Below are positions 1-7,966 of a stretch of DNA of 9,082 nt, piece after piece. How positions within the stretch are numbered: the stretch's first letter is position 1; every line of letters starts with the position of its first letter. Origin of the DNA: Sodalis-like endosymbiont of Proechinophthirus fluctus. Its GTDB lineage: Bacteria > Pseudomonadota > Gammaproteobacteria > Enterobacterales > Enterobacteriaceae. The position numbers were made by a program, and so were the translations under genes. The notes beneath the pieces were generated by a model, which was not told the DNA's origin, did not search any database, and was given only the letters and a program-made list of their open reading frames with translations. The stretch is taken from assembly GCF_001602625.1 (NCBI RefSeq), contig NZ_LECR01000032.1:1-9082 (forward strand), read 5' to 3'.

Positions 1-156
<156 letters not shown>

Positions 157-157
<1 letters not shown>

Positions 158-309
158 TCGGCGTTGGTGTTAGCAGCGGCGCCGCCAATTCGCCCGCGCT
201 GTGCCCGGTGCCAGTCAACCAGAATCGCTATTTCAAGCGTAGGGTCGGTGCGCTTGGCCTGATAAAGAGCCTCAAGGATTCGTTCGCCGCCTTGGTCCTG
301 TTCCAGATT
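157..309 (-). pseudogene. pssA: pssA internal fragment (phosphatidylserine synthase remnant)
   Basis: The minus strand encodes about 50 residues matching E. coli PssA roughly from residue 58 to 107. Visible landmarks are LEQDQGGERILEALYQAKR, then ILVDWHRAQRGRIG, then AAANTNAD. PssA makes phosphatidylserine from CDP-diacylglycerol and serine, the first step to phosphatidylethanolamine. Here both ends are missing: no N-terminus, no HKD catalytic repeats and no C-terminus, so it cannot be functional. There are no internal stops or frameshifts, unlike its neighbours, which points to a young fragment. One edge abuts the 16S fragment and the other runs straight into decayed yihD at about 305-312. 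The reading frame happens to stay open into yihD sequence up to 348, but that extension is not PssA. A complete pssA would be expected elsewhere because the enzyme is normally essential for membrane composition. Confidence 0.82.
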
Positions 310-551
310 TAGTAGCGCTCTTGTATCCCGCTTGGCAACAAGAGCCATATTTTAATTTGTTATAATTTCTGTTAAAGCTGACGTAAGAAGCAGAGGATAT
401 CATGGCGATTTAAGCGGCCTGACCGATGATGTTATGATCTATCATTTGGAAATGCACTGCAGAGATAAAACGGCCTCTATTCCCAGGCTGGCCGAAAGAT
501 GAAGATTTCAAAATGGCCATTTTGCGCGTCTGCCGTTTTATCAAAGAGTAA
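310..551 (+). pseudogene. yihD: yihD pseudogene (small conserved protein, 5'-truncated and frameshifted)
   Basis: YihD is a roughly 89-residue enterobacterial protein of unknown role encoded just upstream of srkA-dsbA. Its remains can be read across frames. From about 312 comes VALLYPAWQQEPYFNLL (E. coli: VIELLQPAWQKEPDLNLL), interrupted by TAA at 363. After an apparent 2-base insertion near 393-396 comes GYHGDLSGLTDD, then VMIYHLEM (E. coli: [20 protein letters not shown]). After further shifts comes PKDEDFKMAILRV..FIKE, ending at TAA 549-551. The first ten or so codons are replaced by the pssA fragment. The order yihD-srkA-dsbA agrees with E. coli. No functional product is possible. Confidence 0.82.
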
Positions 552-581
552 GCGGTGGGGAGGCCTGGGCGGGCGGGGCTT

Positions 582-1404
582 ATGAGCACATAATTCAATT
601 TTCAGGCATTAATGTCCGATTTGATTATGGATCCTTTGCAACAGACGTGGATCATCGTCAATTCCGGATTAACCGCCCTAAACAGCTATAAAAATTGCGT
701 CTATCAGTTTCTGGACGAAGAGAAAAAGCGCTATGTGGTGAATTTTATCGCCCCGCGAACAAACTGGGCGTGCCGAGCAAATTTTAGAAGAGCACCAGCT
801 GGTGCATGAGCTTGCGGATGCTGAAATACCGGTCGTAGCGCCATTGGTCATTAATAATGCGACACTGCACAACTATCTTGGCTATTTTTTCCCTGCTTAC
901 AAGCGTAAGCGGTCGGGCTTTTGAGAGCGATGTTTTCACAAGCGTGCGACCAGTTAAGTGAGGGTTCATGAGGGTGGGGACCATTGACTACTGGCGCCAG
1001 CTGTGTCTGCATGGTAATTTGCACGCCGGTAATATTTTATAGTGCGACGGATATCCCCAAGTTTGTCGATCTCGACGATACCTGTAATGGCCCAGATATT
1101 CAAGATCTCTGAATGCTACTTAACGGAGATCGCCGTGACAAACTGTATTAATTGTCTCTATTGTTGGACGCTTATGCTGAGTTTATGGGTTTCGATCCTC
1201 GCGAACTGGCGCTTATTGGGCTGTTGCGGGCAATATGAAGATCCATTATTTCACCTGGGTTAGCCGGTGCTGGGCAATTCGGATTTTCCTCGCAGTTTTC
1301 CGTTAATGGTTGAGGAGGAATTCTGGTCACAATAAACCGCGCTATTCATCGAACAGGTAACGCTGCTGTAACAGCTTCCGCTGCAGTTAATGCCCGTATA
1401 TTGA
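582..1404 (+). pseudogene. srkA: srkA (yihE/rdoA) pseudogene, stress-response kinase
   Basis: SrkA is a Ser/Thr protein kinase with an aminoglycoside-phosphotransferase-like fold (328 residues in E. coli), linked to the Cpx response and encoded immediately upstream of dsbA. The original start is probably ATG 582, but codon 4 is TAA (591-593). Readable homology: NSGLTALNSYKNCVYQFLDEE from about 660, RAEQILEEHQ after a frame change by 769, GRAFESD near 910, CLHGNLHAGNIL near 1008-1040, FVDLDD near 1060, FMGFDPRELALIGLLR near 1180, and a C-terminus ending LQLMPVY-stop at 1402-1404. About 160 bases of the middle are missing. The catalytic-loop aspartate (HGD in the family) reads as asparagine (HGN), followed directly by an in-frame stop. 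Several further frameshifts are present. Translation from ATG 612 gives only a meaningless 65-residue peptide. Confidence 0.93.
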
Positions 1405-1447
1405 TTATGTTTACGCCTAACTTATTCATTTTAGAGAGACACTTTCT

Positions 1448-2071
1448 ATGAAAAAAATATGGTTTGCGTTGATGGGTATCGCGTTAGCATTTAGTGCCTC
1501 GGCCGCGCTGTTTACTGAAGATCAACAATATATCCAACTCGACAAGCCGGTAACCAGTGAACCCCAGGTGCTAGAGTTTTTCTCGTTTTATTGCCAGCAC
1601 TGTTATCAATTCGAGCAAGTATATCATATTTCCAGCACGGTGAAAAAAGCGCTGCCGTCAGGAACTAAAATGACCAAATATCACGTGGACTTTCTTGGGC
1701 CGATGGGTAAACAACTCACCCAGGCTTGGGCAGTAGCCATTACGATGGGGGTAGAAGATAAAGTCAGTCCGCTGCTGTTTGATGGTCTGCAAAAAATACA
1801 GACGATACAAACGCCGGATGACATCCGTGCTGTCTTTGTCAAAGCGGGCGTCAGCGCGGAAGAATATGATTCTTCCTGGAACAGTTTTGCTGTGAAATCC
1901 TTAGTAGTACAGCAGGAGAAAGCGGCCGCTGATCTGCAGCTGCGCGGCGTGCCGGCTATGTTCGTCAATGGAAAATATATGGTGAAAAATGACGGACTGA
2001 ATATGTTATCGATAGACGCTTATACCGAACAATTCACCGATGTTGTGAAGTTTCTTCTTAGCCAAAAGTAA
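1448..2071 (+). CDS. dsbA: Periplasmic thiol:disulfide oxidoreductase DsbA
   Basis: DsbA introduces disulfide bonds into proteins newly exported to the periplasm and is reoxidised by DsbB. The 207-residue product (E. coli 208) has a signal peptide at 1-19 ending ASA, with a hydrophobic core. The thioredoxin-fold active site follows at residues 49-52, then the helical insertion, and the second thioredoxin half with the cis-proline loop RGVP (V168-P169). The only cysteines are the two catalytic ones. The active site is CQHC, whereas E. coli and most enterobacterial DsbA have CPHC; the codons are TGC CAG CAC TGT. The rest is strongly E. coli-like ([51 protein letters not shown] in part). ATG 1448 is chosen because the signal peptide starts there and AGAGAG lies about 10 bases upstream. 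With srkA dead, dsbA must use a promoter inside the srkA 3' remnant. I see only a weak candidate (TTGATT at 1401). Confidence 0.98.
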   Translation: MKKIWFALMGIALAFSASAALFTEDQQYIQLDKPVTSEPQVLEFFSFYCQHCYQFEQVYHISSTVKKALPSGTKMTKYHVDFLGPMGKQLTQAWAVAITMGVEDKVSPLLFDGLQKIQTIQTPDDIRAVFVKAGVSAEEYDSSWNSFAVKSLVVQQEKAAADLQLRGVPAMFVNGKYMVKNDGLNMLSIDAYTEQFTDVVKFLLSQK

Positions 2072-2096
2072 GTATCTCCCCGTGGGCGAATGAAGC

Positions 2097-2112
2097 ACAA
2101 CGCCGGCGTTGT
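2097..2112. repeat. 16-bp palindrome after dsbA, possible weak terminator
   Basis: ACAACGCCGGCGTTGT is self-complementary and lies about 26 bases past the dsbA stop. As RNA it folds to a 6-bp stem with a CCGG loop, followed by CGTTT, which is only a weak U-tract. It could be the dsbA terminator or a protein-binding palindrome. Confidence 0.35.
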
Positions 2113-2217
2113 CGTTTATGGCAGCGCTGGAAACTAGCAGTATCTCCTTAATCTGCCAGCGGATAATAACCTTTGCCCGCTACGGGCCCATAGCAGGTTT
2201 ATATCCACAATGGCAAT

Positions 2218-2277
2218 ACCTTTATTATAAAATTTGCTATTGGCAAGTTTATATATTAATAAATTGATAATAAAGGT
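2218..2277. repeat. 11-bp inverted repeat flanking AT-rich segment
   Basis: ACCTTTATTAT at 2218-2228 is the exact inverse complement of ATAATAAAGGT at 2267-2277. The 38 bases between are very AT-rich and contain a smaller TTGC/GCAA inverted repeat. The pair could form a long hairpin or bracket a promoter. It lies 204-264 bases upstream of polA. No known element is recognised. Confidence 0.6.
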
Positions 2278-2342
2278 TTTTTGTCTAATAACCTCGCGAA
2301 TATTGCGTCTGTCAATAAAAATTATTATTTTTACTCACAAAG

Positions 2343-2351
2343 TTATCCACA
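2343..2351 (+). promoter_or_regulatory. DnaA box upstream of polA
   Basis: TTATCCACA is a perfect match to the high-affinity DnaA box and lies 131 bases upstream of the polA start. A second site with one mismatch, ATATCCACA, is at 2201-2209. DnaA has been reported to influence polA expression in E. coli, which makes the location meaningful. A chance 9-mer match remains possible, so binding is inferred. Confidence 0.55.
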
Positions 2352-2353
2352 GA

Positions 2354-2370
2354 TAGATCCTGCGGATCTA
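2354..2370. repeat. TAGATCC/GGATCTA inverted repeat with two GATC sites
   Basis: A perfect 7-bp inverted repeat with a 3-base TGC spacer begins two bases after the DnaA box. Each arm contains a GATC, the Dam methylation target. It may be an operator or a short hairpin in the polA leader. Its role is unknown. Confidence 0.5.
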
Positions 2371-2481
2371 GCTGCATTCCCGGTATTTTTATCGCCCTTA
2401 TGCTACTCTAACCATCGTCTCCAGCTGACGGCTGTGGCATGCTAGTTCCTGTTTGCTGACTAAAAAAGAACGAAATACGCT

Positions 2482-5268
2482 ATGGTCCAAATCGCAGAAA
2501 ACCCGTTAATACTGGTGGATGGTTCTTCTTATCTTTACCGCGCCTATCATGCCTTCCCGCCGCTGACTAATAGCATGGGGGAACCCACTGGGGCGATGTA
2601 CGGCGTATTAAATATGCTTAAAAGCCTGCTGGTGCAATACCAGCCAAGCCATGTGGCGGTGGTGTTTGATGCCAATGGCAAGACCTTCCGCGATGAATTA
2701 TTTGAGTACTACAAATCCCACCGACCGCCTATGCCGGACGATCTGCGCAGCCAGATAGCGCCGCTGCATCAGATGGTCAAGGCGATGGGATTGCCGCTGC
2801 TGGCTATCAGCGGCGTAGAGGCCGACGATGTTATCGGTACGCTGGCGCTGGCGGCGGCGGGCGATAGCCGCGACGTACTGATAAGCACCGGTGATAAAGA
2901 CATGGCGCAGCTTGTGTCGCCTAAAATTACCCTGATAAATACCATGTCGAACACCATCCTCGGTCCGGAAGAGGTGCAGTTGAAATTCGGCGTGCCACCT
3001 GAGCTTATCATCGATTATCTGGCGCTGATGGGCGACAGCTCCGATAATATTCCCGGCGTGCCGGGGATAGGAGAGAAAACCGCACAGGCGCTATTGCAAG
3101 GACTAGGGGGGCTGGGAATTCTGTATCAACAGCTTGAAGGCGTCAGCACTTTGAGCTTACGCGGCGCCAAAACCATGGCCGCCAAACTCGAACAGCATCG
3201 CGAGGTAGCTTTTCTTTCCTACCAGTTGGCGACAATCAAAACCGATGTAGTGCTAGATTTACACTATGACCAGCTAACGGTTGAAGAGCCAGAGTCCGAA
3301 GAGCTGATGCTATTATTTCAGCGTTATGAATTTAAACGCTGGCTGAGAGACCTGGAAGCGGGTAAATGGCTACAGGGTCGCAAAATCGCCGTAGAGCCGC
3401 GTTCGCCTTTTACCACCTCTCTCCCAGCCTCCGTAGAAGTGCCGGCTGAGGTATTGTCAAAAGACGACTACCAGATCATTTTCGACATGGCGACTCTTGA
3501 GCAGTGGATTACTGCGATTCGCGACGCTGGTGTATTCGCCTTCGATACCGAAACCGACGGGTTGGATACGCTGACTGCCAATTTAGTGGGGCTGTGCTTT
3601 GCCTTGAAGCCGGGTGAAACCGCCTATCTACCGGTGGGTCACGATTACCTAGATGCGCCGGACCAGCTTGACCGCACGTTGGTATTGGCGGCTATGAAAC
3701 CGGTACTGGAAGATCCCGCCATCGGCAAAATCGGCCAGAACCTCAAATTCGATCGCGGGGTATTGAAAAGATACAACATTGAGTTGGCAGGCATAGCATT
3801 CGATACCATGCTGGAATCCTACGTACTGGACAGCGTCGCCGGCCGCCACGATATGGACAGCTTGGGGGACCGTTTTTTACAACACACTACTATGAGCTTT
3901 GAAGAGATTGCGGGCAAAGGTCGTAATAAGCTGACATTTAACCAGATTGCATTGGAACAAGCGGCCCCGTACGCCGCTGAAGACGCCGATGTGACGCTTC
4001 GTTTGCATCAGACGCTGTGGCCGCGAATTGAGCAATCGCCGGAGCTGAAAAAGGTCTTTCAGGAAATTGAAATGCCGCTGGTGCCAGTCCTGTCGCGCAT
4101 TGAGCGCACCGGGGTGCTCATTGACGAAAACATTCTTGCCGCGCATTCGGCAGAGTTGACCAAACGCCTGGAAGCACTGGAACAGGAAGCGCATCAGCTG
4201 GCTGAAGAACCGTTCAATCTTTCCTCTACCAAACAACTACAGGCGATTTTATACGATAAACAAAAACTGCCGGTGCTGAAAAAAACCCCTGGCGGTGCCC
4301 CTTCCACCAATGAAGAGGTGTTAGCTGAGCTGGCGTTAGATTATCCGCTGCCGAAACTGATTTTGGAATACCGTGGTCTAGCTAAGCTTAAATACACCTA
4401 CACCGATAAACTACCGCAAATGATCAACCCAGCGTCGAAACGGGTGCATACCTCATATCATCAGGCTGTCACCGCCACAGGTCGACTGTCTTCGAGCGAT
4501 CCGAACCTGCAAAATATCCCGGTGCGTAATGATGAGGGACGGCGTATACGGCAGGCGTTTATCGCGCCACCGGACGCGCTTATCGTGGCGGCGGACTATT
4601 CGCAGATTGAGCTGCGCATCATGGCGCATCTCTCGTGCGACCCTGGATTGCTGAACGCTTTCACTGCCGGTAAGGATATTCACCGCGCTACCGCCGCCGA
4701 GGTATTCAGTATGCCGCTGGAGAAGGTGACACAGGATCAGCGACGCTGCGCCAAGGTTATCAACTTTGGCCTGATTTATGGCATGAGCGCTTTTGGTCTG
4801 GCGCGTCAGCTGTCGGTGCCGCGTTCGGAGGCACAGAAATATATTAATCTTTATTTCGAGCGGTACCCTGGCGTTTTGGACTATATGGAACGCACACGTA
4901 GGCAGGCTATCGATCAAGGCTATGTCGCGACTCTGGATGGGCGCCGGCTTTATCTGCCGGATATCCGCTCACGTAACGGCATGCGTAAAAAAAGAGCAGA
5001 GCGCATGGCCATTAATGCCCCTATGCAGGGCACCGCCGCCGATATCATCAAACGGGCGATGATTGCGATCGATGGTTGGCTGCAGCAGGAAGTGCCCCCA
5101 GTTCGCATGATTATGCAGGTTCATGATGAGCTGGTGTTTGAGGTGCAGCGGGATGCAGTTGAGAACGCCAAAGCGCGGATTAAGGCGCTGATGGAGGGAT
5201 GTTTTACGCTTGATGTGCCGCTGCAGGTGGACGTGGGTGTCGGTGAGAGCTGGGACCAAGCTCACTAA
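2482..5268 (+). CDS. polA: DNA polymerase I
   Basis: The product is a full-length 928-residue PolA, the same length as in E. coli, so key residues fall at the same numbers. PolA removes RNA primers and fills gaps in lagging-strand synthesis and excision repair. The 5' nuclease domain (about 1-323) keeps D13, D115/D116, D138/D140 and D185/D188 with the helix-hairpin-helix [12 protein letters not shown]. The 3'-5' proofreading domain (about 324-517) keeps D355-x-E357, D424, Y497 and D501. The polymerase domain has motif A DYSQIELR with D705, the O-helix with R754, K758, F762 and Y766, and motif C VHDELVFE with H881 and D882. Minor O-helix changes from E. coli are Cys756 (Ser) and Val759 (Ala). 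ATG 2482 begins [16 protein letters not shown], matching the E. coli N-terminus. The gene looks fully active and is the best-preserved one here. The spf gene follows 145 bases downstream, as in E. coli. Confidence 0.99.
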   Translation: MVQIAENPLILVDGSSYLYRAYHAFPPLTNSMGEPTGAMYGVLNMLKSLLVQYQPSHVAVVFDANGKTFRDELFEYYKSHRPPMPDDLRSQIAPLHQMVKAMGLPLLAISGVEADDVIGTLALAAAGDSRDVLISTGDKDMAQLVSPKITLINTMSNTILGPEEVQLKFGVPPELIIDYLALMGDSSDNIPGVPGIGEKTAQALLQGLGGLGILYQQLEGVSTLSLRGAKTMAAKLEQHREVAFLSYQLATIKTDVVLDLHYDQLTVEEPESEELMLLFQRYEFKRWLRDLEAGKWLQGRKIAVEPRSPFTTSLPASVEVPAEVLSKDDYQIIFDMATLEQWITAIRDAGVFAFDTETDGLDTLTANLVGLCFALKPGETAYLPVGHDYLDAPDQLDRTLVLAAMKPVLEDPAIGKIGQNLKFDRGVLKRYNIELAGIAFDTMLESYVLDSVAGRHDMDSLGDRFLQHTTMSFEEIAGKGRNKLTFNQIALEQAAPYAAEDADVTLRLHQTLWPRIEQSPELKKVFQEIEMPLVPVLSRIERTGVLIDENILAAHSAELTKRLEALEQEAHQLAEEPFNLSSTKQLQAILYDKQKLPVLKKTPGGAPSTNEEVLAELALDYPLPKLILEYRGLAKLKYTYTDKLPQMINPASKRVHTSYHQAVTATGRLSSSDPNLQNIPVRNDEGRRIRQAFIAPPDALIVAADYSQIELRIMAHLSCDPGLLNAFTAGKDIHRATAAEVFSMPLEKVTQDQRRCAKVINFGLIYGMSAFGLARQLSVPRSEAQKYINLYFERYPGVLDYMERTRRQAIDQGYVATLDGRRLYLPDIRSRNGMRKKRAERMAINAPMQGTAADIIKRAMIAIDGWLQQEVPPVRMIMQVHDELVFEVQRDAVENAKARIKALMEGCFTLDVPLQVDVGVGESWDQAH

Positions 5269-5431
5269 GTAGTGAATGAATAAGCACTTTTGTAATTAAG
5301 CTACATTGAAAGTGTGATATATTCCTACAATAAGCACTCATTATACATAAAAAGGTGAAAGTAAACTGCAAAAAATTCTTTTCCCCCAAAAAAATAAGGT
5401 AGAGAGCTATCTGGTAGGATACAGAGGTAAG

Positions 5432-5479
5432 ATATTTTATCCTTTAAACCTTTTACTTCACGTAATCGGATTTTGCTAA
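5432..5479 (+). pseudogene. SpfP-like 15-codon frame inside spf, start codon lost
   Basis: In E. coli and Salmonella, Spot 42 also encodes a 15-residue protein (SpfP) reported to act on CRP. The same frame is present here with the same length and stop position: 15 sense codons, then TAA 5477-5479, reading FYPLNLLLHVIGFC after the first codon. The start position holds ATA (5432-5434) instead of ATG, still behind GAGGTAAG. Initiation at ATA is very inefficient, so the protein is probably not made while the RNA function is kept. The family sequence is recalled rather than searched. Confidence 0.45.
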
Positions 5480-5487
5480 GTATTAGC

Positions 5488-5519
5488 CGCCCTAGTCGTT
5501 TTATGACCGGGGCGTTTTT
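5488..5519 (+). terminator. Spot 42 rho-independent terminator
   Basis: A 10-bp stem (5488-5497 with 5505-5514) with a 7-base loop is followed by TTTTT. It contains one T-G pair and one A-C mismatch (5494/5508), where the E. coli stem is perfectly paired. It should still terminate, perhaps less efficiently. It also forms the 3' end of the sRNA needed for Hfq. Confidence 0.85.
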
Positions 5520-5620
5520 GTTGGGAGCGGAAAATTTTTGTGCGTTGCCCGGTGGCGTGAACATCATATATCGTGAACAGCGAAGCCGCCCTCGCCTCGG
5601 CCTGGGCGTGAAGCTTAGCT

Positions 5621-6265
5621 TTATTCTTCACTCGGAGGCGCTTCTGGCACTATCGACGGTGAGCTGGCGGCAAACCAGGCGTCGAGTTTCTGCCGCAGTT
5701 TATCCACGCCCTGTTTTTTCAGCGACGAGAATGTTTCTACTTCAACATCGCCTATGAATGCCAGCGCTGATTCACGCACCTGATTTAACTGCATTTTGCG
5801 CGCGCTGGAAGCTAGCTTATCGGCCTTGGTAAGCAGGATGAGAACCGGAATGTTGATATCCATCGCCCATTGCACAATCTGTCGATCGAGATCTTTCATT
5901 GGGTAGCGGATATCCATTAGTACTACCAGTCCCTTGAGGCTGTCGCGCTTTTGTAGATATTTGCCTAGAGCTCGCTGCCACTTGCGTTTTAATTCTTCCG
6001 GCACTTCGGCGTAACCATAGCCTGGAAGATCTACCAGCCGAATGCCCCGTTCCACCTCAAACAGGTTGATAAGCTGGGTGCAACCGGGGATTTTACTGGT
6101 CCTGGCCAGGTTTTTCTGATTGGTCAGGGCATTAAGAGCGCTGGATTTGCCGGCGTTGGAACGCCCGGTGAAAGCGATTTCAATCCCGTCGTCGATCGGC
6201 AAATGGTGAATATCCGGCGTGCTGGTCAAGAAATGAGTTATCTGATAGTTATAAGATTTGGTCAA
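5621..6265 (-). CDS. engB: Ribosome biogenesis GTP-binding protein EngB (YsxC/YihA)
   Basis: EngB is an essential TrmE-Era-like GTPase needed for late 50S subunit assembly. The 214-residue product (E. coli 210) has G1 GRSNAGKS at 34-41, G2 PGCTQ at 60-64, G3 DLPGYGYA at 79-86, G4 TKAD at 146-149 and a G5 SSLKK loop at 180-184, then a low-complexity C-terminal tail. The usual G2 basic residue (PGRTQ or PGKTQ) is cysteine here (C62, codon at 6082-6080), and position 59 is Ile where E. coli has Thr. Both are compatible with C-to-T changes. The key Thr63 is kept. The start is TTG (6265-6263): it aligns with the E. coli N-terminus MTNLNYQQTHF, no ATG is nearby, and GAGAG lies about ten bases upstream. 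The gene faces polA-spf convergently. It is intact, unlike its neighbour yihI. Confidence 0.97.
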   Translation of the reverse strand: MTKSYNYQITHFLTSTPDIHHLPIDDGIEIAFTGRSNAGKSSALNALTNQKNLARTSKIPGCTQLINLFEVERGIRLVDLPGYGYAEVPEELKRKWQRALGKYLQKRDSLKGLVVLMDIRYPMKDLDRQIVQWAMDINIPVLILLTKADKLASSARKMQLNQVRESALAFIGDVEVETFSSLKKQGVDKLRQKLDAWFAASSPSIVPEAPPSEE

Positions 6266-6299
6266 TGGTATATTCTCTCTGGAGATGGCATATCAGCTA

Positions 6300-6305
6300 A
6301 TTATA
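6300..6305 (-). promoter_or_regulatory. Candidate engB -10 box
   Basis: The minus strand reads TATAAT, a perfect -10 hexamer, about 35 bases upstream of the engB TTG start. The best -35 at 17-base spacing (ACGGCA, 6328-6323) is weak, so an activator or another promoter may contribute. Confidence 0.38.
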
Positions 6306-6378
6306 CCGGTTATGACCCGTGATGCCGTTTTTATTTTCTCCCACACGGGCGCAGCCATCTTTTTCTTGCGTAGTTTTC

Positions 6379-6387
6379 TGGTATATT
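6379..6387 (+). promoter_or_regulatory. Candidate extended -10 promoter for yihI
   Basis: TGGTATATT fits the extended -10 pattern (TGn followed by a near-consensus hexamer), 61 bases upstream of the old yihI start. No clear -35 is seen. The csrC sRNA gene found at this place in E. coli is not recognisable, so this could also be an old promoter of another RNA. Confidence 0.3.
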
Positions 6388-6447
6388 CTGCCGCAACATT
6401 AGACGTTATTGCATTTACCCAATGGTCAATATTATAAATTCATCAGC

Positions 6448-6908
6448 ATGGGGGCGCCTTCGGGCAGCCAGGCGACGCTAAAAAAAACAGCGTAAAAGCT
6501 GCGAAGAGTTGAATATCAAAGGGCGTGAATGTAAGCGGAAAAAATACCGAGGGCTGGCCGTGTCAGCAGTAAAAAGTCCGTGTCGCTGACGCTTGATGGA
6601 GCATCGGTTCAATCCAATATCTCTCGCGCCAACGCCGCAACCGCCAAAGCTATGGGAAACGGCCGAACAGGAGATAGCTCTCCTTGGAGAATGACAATCG
6701 TCTGGCTGCGTTACTGCAGCACCTGCAGCAGGATGAAAATTTTTCCACGGAGGGGGCGGCTTTATGTTGACTAGGCGCTGGATCGAATCGATGAGATGAT
6801 GACCGAGTGGGCATTGAGCTTAATGACGATGACGAAGAGAGTGCGCGGATGAATCAGGAAGATATACTGCAGCTGCTTAAATATGGCTACGAAAAAGGCA
6901 ACCTCTAA
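6448..6908 (+). pseudogene. yihI: yihI pseudogene (Der GTPase activator)
   Basis: YihI stimulates GTP hydrolysis by the ribosome-assembly GTPase Der in E. coli. It has a basic N-terminus and an acidic C-terminus. Remains are read across frames: QRKSCEELNIKGRECKRKKY from about 6488 (E. coli: RKTREELDQEARDRKRQKK), KLWETAEQEIALL near 6648, ENDNRLAALLQHLQQDENFS after a shift near 6684, LDRIDEMM near 6780, the acidic run DDDEE near 6830, and QEDILQLLK then GYEKGNL, ending at TAA 6906-6908. At least three frameshifts and an internal stop in the linker preceding LDRIDE prevent any full product. ATG 6448 is the likely old start but is out of frame with the homologous N-terminus. Its place between engB and hemN matches E. 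coli. Confidence 0.87.
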
Positions 6909-6918
6909 CCCTTGTCGG

Positions 6919-6956
6919 CATTAACGCTTCTCCTTGCGCTAATGTTAACCTTTTTT
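6919..6956 (+). terminator. Possible terminator after yihI
   Basis: CATTAACG (6919-6926) pairs with CGCTAATG (6937-6944) with one mismatch across a 10-base loop. TTTTTT follows at 6951-6956, six bases beyond the stem. The stem is AT-rich and short, so this is tentative. Confidence 0.3.
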
Positions 6957-7889
6957 GTATAGTTATCTGGTGAACGTCGGCGCCTCTCACAGAACAAGGC
7001 CTCATACCTCTCGTCAGATGACGCTGTCGACGTCCTACAGTAAGGAGTAAGCCATATAGTCGTTGCTAGCCAATCGAATAGGATTTGACCTTCATTCAGA
7101 AACATAACTACTCCGGGCCGCTCTATATGTCCTATCTCACCGCACTGGAATTCAGCGAAGATTATGTGATGCAGCGTTTTCCATAGTGGCGGTCTGTTTT
7201 ATCCCGTCCAGCCGCTCTCGCAGAGTATCGAGATAATCATCGACCTTTACGCCATAGCGCGCGACTGCCTTATTGCAGTCGCAGGTAGTATAAACCTATG
7301 ACAGACAGGATGTGAACATTCTGGCGCGGGAAACCTGCGCGCGGGCGCAATTGTTCGTCGGTAGGAAACGTCAACTAAATGAATTAGGGTAGGGTGGGAA
7401 CACTGACCTTTGACCTTTTTACCGGTGGCGCAGACAGCGCGGTTATGTATAGTGCGGTGCTGCTGCGGGAACATCTCTTTTGATGCCGATGCAGAGCTGT
7501 CGATTGAAATCGATCCGCGGGATATCCTGCTAGATCTCATTGATAATTTGTAGCGATAAGAGTTCAATCGTATCAGCGTCGGCGTGCAAGATTTCATGGC
7601 TAGGTGCCAGCGTTGCATCAATTTCGAGCAGGACGAAGCGCTGATTTTTTGGTCTGACTGAGCGCACTACCCGTCTATGATTCCGCTCGACCAACATCGA
7701 TTTGATTTACTGGTCTGCCGCGCTAAATGCACGATCGCTTCGCTTATACGTTGTAGCTGGTCATCTGCGCTTGGGCCATAGAGTTTAAGAGTGTTTAGTT
7801 ATGCCCAGATGCTATCGCTATTTGCTGCACAGCGCAAATTTAAAGACGCGGACATGCCCGGCGCGGCTCGCAAAAACTTGCCATGTTGC

Positions 7890-7949
7890 GGCACAGTGTC
7901 ATGACTCTTATCACTGACTGGCACAGTGTCATGACTCTTATCACTGACT
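7890..7949 (+). repeat. Perfect 30-bp tandem duplication in hemN
   Basis: The unit at 7890-7919 is repeated without change at 7920-7949. It starts GGCACAGTGTCATGACTC. Being ten codons, it is in frame and repeats HSVMTLITD. The corresponding E. coli HemN region has a single copy (ILQETIAFLTQSGYQF). The lack of divergence indicates a recent event. Confidence 0.97.
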
Positions 7950-7966
7950 CAGGCTATCAATTCATC

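Larger units (their letters stand above)
2072..2481. other. Gene-free dsbA-polA interval with repeats and regulatory sites
   Basis: No protein remnant is recognisable here. In E. coli yihF and yihG lie between dsbA and polA, but I cannot see either. From left to right it holds a 16-bp palindrome (2097-2112), a small GCCCG/CGGGC hairpin near 2175-2187, a one-mismatch DnaA-box-like site ATATCCACA (2201-2209), a very AT-rich segment bounded by an 11-bp inverted repeat (2218-2277), a perfect DnaA box (2343-2351) and a 7-bp inverted repeat with two GATC sites (2354-2370). The polA promoter should be in this interval, but no convincing -35/-10 pair stands out. The polA SD is also weak (AAGAACGA). 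Confidence 0.6.
5414..5519 (+). ncRNA. spf: Spot 42 small RNA
   Basis: Spot 42 is an Hfq-dependent sRNA of about 109 nt. In E. coli it is repressed by cAMP-CRP and base-pairs with galK and many catabolic mRNAs. The sequence follows the E. coli gene throughout: GTAGGATACAGAGGTAAGAT at the 5' end (one change in the first unpaired region), the invariant CCTTTTACTTCACGTAATCG followed by GATTT in the middle, and a GC-rich terminator. Its place between polA and engB is also conserved. The central target-pairing regions are nearly unchanged, so function is plausible. A CRP half-site TGTGA occurs at 5313-5317, but its partner half is poor and it lies about 100 bases upstream, so I do not call a CRP site. 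No strong -35/-10 pair is visible. Confidence 0.93.

Noticed and set aside
361..366. Perfect TATAAT resembling a -10 box ahead of srkA
   Set aside because: It lies inside the yihD remnant, where the aligned codons (NLL-stop-FL) explain it, and there is no -35 at a suitable distance.
612..809. A 65-codon open frame starting MSDLIMD as an independent small protein
   Set aside because: Its first 45 or so residues are SrkA N-terminus and the rest is frameshifted sequence.
1401..1428. dsbA promoter TTGATT with TATTCA
   Set aside because: The -10 matches only three of six positions, so it is mentioned under dsbA but not called as a feature.
5313..5328. CRP site upstream of spf
   Set aside because: Only the TGTGA half matches. 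The other half is poor and the distance to the sRNA start is about 100 bases.
5557..5580. Repeated GTGAACA flanking an ATATAT core between spf and engB
   Set aside because: Short, imperfect and without an identifiable promoter or terminator role; could be chance.
7180..7260. Minus-strand reading RYGVKVDDYLDTLRERLDG, first taken as an inserted or inverted gene piece
   Set aside because: The plus strand aligns with HemN across this part (ARYPVQPLS and the ruined cysteine motif), so the reverse peptide is a coincidence.
7890..7949. Tandem 30-bp units as the start of a CRISPR array
   Set aside because: The two copies are directly adjacent with no spacer and encode in-frame HemN residues.
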